Source: Actinostola sp. cb2023
Lineage: Eukaryota; Cnidaria; Anthozoa; Actiniaria; Actinostolidae
Length of the DNA: 64,000 bases
Direction of reading: 5' to 3'
Assembly: GCA_033675265.1 (NCBI GenBank)
Contig: JAUJYZ010001512.1
Location: forward strand, 526,501-590,500
In this document: positions 59,115 through 64,000 of the stretch, piece by piece
How the letters are laid out: the number at the start of each line of letters is the position of its first letter
Numbering within the stretch: position 1 is the stretch's first letter
Position numbers and translations under genes: made by a program
The notes under the pieces: generated by a model
What the model saw: only the letters and a program-made list of their open reading frames with translations
Told to the model about the DNA's origin: nothing
Database searches by the model: none

Positions 59115-62100
59115 TCAGTTTATTTTTAGTTTCTTGACTTGTGTACAAAAATGATACAATGGAAAACCTTCGACATTAAAATAATCGCCATGGATACCCT
59201 TTATTAAGGATGCACCTTTCCCTTGGATACCGTATCTAAGGATAGTCAAGGATCTTATAGTTGAATATAAAACTACTGGAAACCTTGATAAAGAGTAACA
59301 TAAAATAAAAACAATGATTAGAAAATCAGGATCATCTTATTCAAAGGATATGAGCCTGCTTTGTCCCTGGATAATAAATTAATAGAGATTAATAAACAAG
59401 ATACAGTCATTCTCAAAAAGGTTGTCCAGATGAAAAGACTACAATAAAGTCACATGGTTCATTATATGTTTTCAATTTCTGTGTGTGGAACTACGAGTTG
59501 ATACCAGTGGCATTACATTCATTTCTCACAATGCTGTATCAATACCCCTGTACTTACATTGGTTCACCAGTATCAATATCCCTGTACTTACATTGGTTCA
59601 CCAGTATCAATACCCCTGTACTTACATTGGTTCACCAGTATCAATATCCCTGTACTTACATTGGTTCACCAGTATCAATATCCCTGTACTTACATTGGTT
59701 CACCAGTATCAGTATCATATCCCTGTACTTACATTGGTTCACCAGTATCAATATCCCTGTACTTACATTGGTTCACCAGTATCAATATCCCTGTACTTAC
59801 ATTGGTTCACCAGTATCAATACCCCTGTACTTACATTGGTTCACCAGTATCAATACCCCTGTACTTACATTGGTTCACCAGTATCAATACCCCTGTACTT
59901 ACATTGGTTCACCAGTATCAATACCCCTGTACTTACATTGGTTCACCAGTATCAATATCCCTGTACTTACATTGGTTCACCAGTATCAATATCCCTGTAC
60001 TTACATTGGTTCACCAGTATCAATATATCCCTGTACTTACATTGGTTCACCAGTATCAATATCCCTGTACTTACATTGGTTCACCAGTATCAATATCCCT
60101 GTACTTACATTGGTTCACCAGTATCAATATCCCTGTACTTACATTGGTTCACCAGTATCAATATCCCTGTACTTACATTGGTTCACCAGTATCAATATCC
60201 CTGTACTTACATTGGTTCACCAGTATCAATATCCCTGTACTTACATTGGTTCACCAGTATCAATATCCCTGTACTTACATTGGTTCACCAGTATCAATAT
60301 CCCTGTACTTACATTGGTTCACCAGTATCAATATCCCTGTACTTACATTGGTTCACCAGTATCAATACCCCTGTACTTACATTGGTTCACCAGTATCAAT
60401 ACCCCTGTACTTACATTGGTTCACCAGTATCAATACCCCTGTACTTACTGTTCACCAGTATCAATACCCCTGTACTTACATTGGTTCACCAGTATCAATA
60501 CCCCTGTACTTACATTGGTTCACCAGTATCAATACCCCTGTACTTACATTGGTTCACCAGTATCAATACCCCTGTACTTACATTGGTTCACCAGTATCAA
60601 TACCCCTGTACTTACATTGGTTCACCAGTATCAATATCCCTGTACTTACATTGGTTCACCAGTATCAATATCCCTGTACTTACATTGGTTCACCAGTATC
60701 AATATCCCTGTACTTACATTGGTTCACCAGTATCAATATCCCTGTACTTACATTGGTTCACCAGTATCAATATCCCTGTACTTACATTGGTTCACCAGTA
60801 TCAATATCCCTGTACTTACATTGGTTCACCAGTATCAATACCCCTGTACTTACATTGGTTCACCAGTATCAATACCCCTGTACTTACATTGGTTCACCAG
60901 TATCAATACCCCTGTACTTACATTGGTTCACCAGTATCAATACCCCTGTACTTACATTGGTTCACCAGTATCAATATCCCTGTACTTACATTGGTTCACC
61001 AGTATCAATATCCCTGTACTTACATTGGTTCACCAGTATCAATATCCCTGTACTTACATTGGTTCACCAGTATCAATATCCCTGTACTTACATTGGTTCA
61101 CCAGTATCAATACCCCTGTACTTACATTGGTTCACCAGTATCAATACCCCTGTACTTACATTGGTTCACCAGTATCAATACCCCTGTACTTACATTGGTT
61201 CACCAGTATCAATATCTTACATTATCACCCCTGTACTTACATTGGTTCACCAGTATCAATATCCCTGTACTTACATTGGTTCACCAGTATCAATATCCCT
61301 GTACTTACATTGGTTCACCAGTATCAATATCCCTGTACTTACATTGGTTCACCAGTATCAATATCCCTGTACTTACATTGGTTCACCAGTATCAATATCC
61401 CTGTACTTACATTGGTTCACCAGTATCAATATCCCTGTACTTACATTGGTTCACCAGTATCAATATCCCTGTACTTACATTGGTTCACCAGTATCAATAT
61501 CCCTGTACTTACATTGGTTCACCAGTATCAATATCCCTGTACTTACATTGGTTCACCAGTATCAATATCCCTGTACTTACATTGGTTCACCAGTATCAAT
61601 ATCCCTGTACTTACATTGGTTCACCAGTATCAATATCCCTGTACTTACATTGGTTCACCAGTATCAATATCCCTGTACTTACATTGGTTCACCAGTATCA
61701 ATATCCCTGTACTTACATTGGTTCACCAGTATCAATAATATCCCTGTACTTACATTGGTTCACCAGTATCAATATCCCTGTACTTACATTGGTTCACCAG
61801 TATCAATACCCCTGTACTTACATTGGTTCACCAGTATCAATATCCCTGTACTTACATTGGTTCACCAGTATCAATACCCCTGTACTTACATTGGTTCACC
61901 AGTATCAATACCCCTGTACTTACATTGGTTCACCAGTATCAATATCCCTGTACTTACATTGGTTCACCAGTATCAATATCCCTGTACTTACATTGGTTCA
62001 CCAGTATCAATATCCCTGTACTTACATTGGTTCACCAGTATCAATATCCCTGTACTTACATTGGTTCACCAGTATCAATATCCCTGTACTTACATTGGTT

Positions 62101-63837
62101 CACCAGTATCAATATCCCTGTACTTACATTGGTTCACCAGTATCAATATCCCTGTACTTACATTGGTTCACCAGTATCAATATCCCTGTACTTACATTGG
62201 TTCACCAGTATCAATATCCCTGTACTTACATTGGTTCACCAGTATCAATATCCCTGTACTTACATTGGTTCACCAGTATCAATATCCCTGTACTTACATT
62301 GGTTCACCAGTATCTGTAATATCACCAGTATGTACTTACATTGGTTCACCAGTATCAATATCCCTGTACTTACATTGGTTCACCAGTATCAATATCCCTG
62401 TACTTACATTGGTTCACCAGTATCAATATCCCTGTACTTACATTGGTTCACCAGTATCAATATCCCTGTACTTACATTGGTTCACCAGTATCAATACCCC
62501 TGTACTTACTCACCAGTATCAATATCCCTGTACTTACATTGGTTCACCAGTATCAATATCCCTGTACTTACATTGGTTCACCAGTATCAATATCCCTGTA
62601 CTTACATTGGTTCACCAGTATCAATACCCCTGTACTTACATTGGTTCACCAGTATCAATATCCCTGTACTTACATTGGTTCACCAGTATCAATATAGCCT
62701 TGTATTACATCATCAGTAAGTTCACCAAACATCACTGATGTCTCTTCATAAAACTGAGTGATAATTGACTTGGAGATTATAAGACTTTCTAGAAAATAAA
62801 GTAACCTTACAGTAAATAAAATATAGAATTAAATGTTAAAAAGAGACCATGTAACAGTGGTATCCCAGGGGGTACTTGGTATAAATAAGCGTGACAGGGA
62901 GGTACAAATGAAGCCAATACATTAAACCAAAAGAAGTCCAAATCAACCTCGTCAAAAAAAATGCATACCCCCAAAACAGTCCAAATTTGTATATTTTAAT
63001 CCCCCAAAAGGGTCATCACTCTTATACCTGTGTACCCCCTGGGGTGGTATATTGTTATACCATGTGGCTGTATTAAAGCAACTCCACTATAAACTTTATG
63101 CTGACTTCCACTTAACCTGAGGAACAAAGGAATGAGCACATTCAAGTAACTTATGAACTCTATAATGGATACACTCGTGTTAAAATAAAGTAAGGAATCA
63201 GAAAGATACCTTTTAAGCATGTGATAAGCATCGTCCTTGCTTTTAGGTTTTTCAAGAATTTTATTTTCATGAAACTAACAAATTAAATAATAGCAGATCT
63301 CATTAATGAAGAAAACACAATATGTTTGCATCGATAATATTTACCACAATAGTGTCTGATCCTATCACTAAGTCAGGGATTTCTTTCTGAAAATTGGGAG
63401 AAAAACAGTTTGTTTTAGTTCTTCAAGGTCAAATTGATCGTCTTATTGCAGCTGCTGCTGTCGTTTCTTAGAATAGTTACGTTTTGCTGTACATGTTTTG
63501 ATTGGGTAATATAAATCTTACATTGTTGTCTTTAATCATCCTATTCGTTACTTCCAACGCCTTCTGCTTTGCATTTTCAAGTACATAATCCTTTGGGTGA
63601 CTAAACTGAGATTTATCCAGGTTTTCCTCGAACACTGAAGGTACAACTATAAACTTTAAGCCCTGAAACAGTCATTCAAGTAACGCTGTAAAGATCGTAA
63701 ACATAAAACATGTAAGCCTTACTGAAGACAAGTTCAAATGTACTTACAAGTTTTCGTAATATATTACTTCTTCTTGGAGATCCACTAGCTAAAACGATAC
63801 ATTTTGTATTGAGTTTATCCAATAAAGGTTCAAGCAT
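59115..63837 (-). CDS. Maf-type nucleoside triphosphate pyrophosphatase (ASMTL N-terminal type), 8 coding exons, 214 aa
   Basis: Exons in transcription order: 63837-63748, 63662-63522, 63386-63345, 63274-63210, 63116-63061, 62788-62674, 59366-59352, 59235-59115; total 645 nt including stop. Motifs run in family order: [13 protein letters not shown] (SxSPRR loop), VIGSDTIV with the catalytic-site aspartate, [53 protein letters not shown] and [16 protein letters not shown]. Maf proteins hydrolyse non-canonical or modified NTPs to NMPs and pyrophosphate in the cytosol. Vertebrate ASMTL fuses this domain to a methyltransferase domain, which is absent here. An in-frame TGA 18 nt upstream fixes the start. 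Exon 7 is only 15 nt and intron 7 looks U12-type. Intron 6 is 3.3 kb and almost entirely a 34-bp array. Convergent with CEP135. Confidence 0.9.
59236..59351 (-). other. Putative U12-type (minor spliceosome) AT-AG intron, 116 nt
   Basis: The intron begins ATATCCTTTG, a full match to the U12 5' splice site ATATCCTT. TCCTTGAC at 59252-59245 matches the U12 branch site, with the branch A 10 nt before the terminal AG. No GT or GC donor at this point keeps the frame. Using AT-AG joins GGC TC with A TAC to give the conserved DKAGSYGIQG. Confidence 0.8.
59352..59366 (-). CDS. 15-nt microexon 7 of the Maf-type gene
   Basis: The sequence is GGACAAAGCAGGCTC after the acceptor TTATTATCCAG. It completes the ATG codon split by exon 6 and supplies D-K-A-G and two bases of serine, the most conserved motif of the Maf family. 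Without it, exon 6 joins exon 8 in frame but loses that motif. Confidence 0.8.
59537..62695. repeat. 34-bp array, about 93 copies, made of the exon 6 end plus its splice donor
   Basis: On the minus strand each unit reads ATTGATACTGGTGAACCAAT then GTAAGTACAGGGAT. The first 20 nt equal the end of Maf exon 6 (IDTGEP plus two bases) and the rest equals the start of intron 6. The exon-proximal copy at 62661-62695 is the real junction. Units differ mainly at one position (TATCCCTG or TACCCCTG on the plus strand), with the two types in runs, and a few units have short indels (60006, 60449, 61214, 61735, 62312, 62510). Plus-strand frames of up to 1059 codons are by-products. Confidence 0.97.
62861..63048. 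mobile_element. Diverged foldback element, relative of 17001-17302 (Maf intron 5)
   Basis: TATCCCAGGGGGTACTTGGT at the left against GTGTACCCCCTGGGGTGGTA at the right, with GTGACAGGGAGGTAC and AAGAAGTCC interior sequence like the copy at 17001. Confidence 0.6.
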
Positions 63838-64000
63838 GTTAAGTTTAGTTTTTCAACACTAAAGTGAAACTTCTTGCAAGAAAACACGAAATTGTCAGGC
63901 GTTCCTCAACACTGCGCTCCAGTCCCTCTCGGTCTGTAACTGATTATACCAGGCGCGCGTTTGTAAGGCGCGGTGTGAGAAACTATAAGCCTATAAAATT

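Noticed and set aside
59483..62738. Plus-strand open frames of 751, 944, 1059 and 298 codons with [11 protein letters not shown] / [11 protein letters not shown] repeats
   Set aside because: They are translations of the 34-bp array: the unit has no stop on the plus strand and 3 x 34 nt gives a 34-residue period. The informative strand is minus, where the unit is the Maf exon 6 end plus donor.
63210..63274. Maf intron 4 donor GTATCTTT considered as a second U12 intron
   Set aside because: It has one mismatch to GTATCCTT, and no TCCTTRAC-type branch site with an A lies near the acceptor, so an ordinary U2 intron is more likely.

Overview
This is animal nuclear DNA: AT-rich, intron-rich and packed with minisatellites and short foldback transposons. 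Five protein-coding genes could be reconstructed by joining exons on GT-AG boundaries and reading frame. A marine early-branching invertebrate fits best. A sponge is my guess, from the gene repertoire and the DIRS-type retroelement, but nothing here proves the phylum.

Layout. (1) 1-15.3 kb holds two tandem copies of a folate-receptor-family gene with intronless coding regions (3988-4773 and 14503-15294). Between them lie a 183-bp satellite, smaller minisatellites, foldback elements and an orphan purple-acid-phosphatase exon. A 3.7-kb element with long terminal inverted repeats separates the upstream flank of the first copy from its coding region. (2) 18.4-30.1 kb is a complete Grainyhead transcription factor gene: 20 coding exons, 611 codons plus stop counted without it. 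(3) 30.1-35.8 kb is intergenic, with a 1.1-kb TCTA/CCTA tetranucleotide tract and MITE copies. (4) 35.8-57.6 kb is a complete CEP135 (Bld10-type centriole cartwheel protein) gene: 27 coding exons, 1234 aa. Its introns hold a deleted DIRS-order retrotransposon and large arrays of 66-bp and 46-bp units. (5) 59.1-63.8 kb on the minus strand is a complete Maf-type nucleotide pyrophosphatase gene (ASMTL N-terminal type): 8 coding exons, 214 aa, tail-to-tail with CEP135. Its sixth intron is almost entirely a ~93-copy array of a 34-bp unit.

The most unusual theme is tandem duplication at 5' splice junctions. The 34-bp unit in the Maf gene is the last 20 nt of exon 6 plus the first 14 nt of the intron, so the intron carries about 93 GTAAGT donor copies. 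CEP135 exon 10 has a two-copy 72-bp version of the same thing, and the DIRS element sits precisely inside one copy without a target-site duplication. CEP135 exon 12 is followed by about 22 units of 66 bp that begin exactly at its donor. The Maf gene also has a 15-nt microexon followed by an intron that starts ATATCCTTT and has a TCCTTGAC branch motif, the hallmarks of a minor-spliceosome (U12) intron, here ending in AG.

The genes are not functionally linked. They encode a vitamin-binding surface protein pair, an epithelial transcription factor, a centriole scaffold and a housekeeping nucleotide-sanitising enzyme. All exon models come from reading the sequence by eye, without transcripts.
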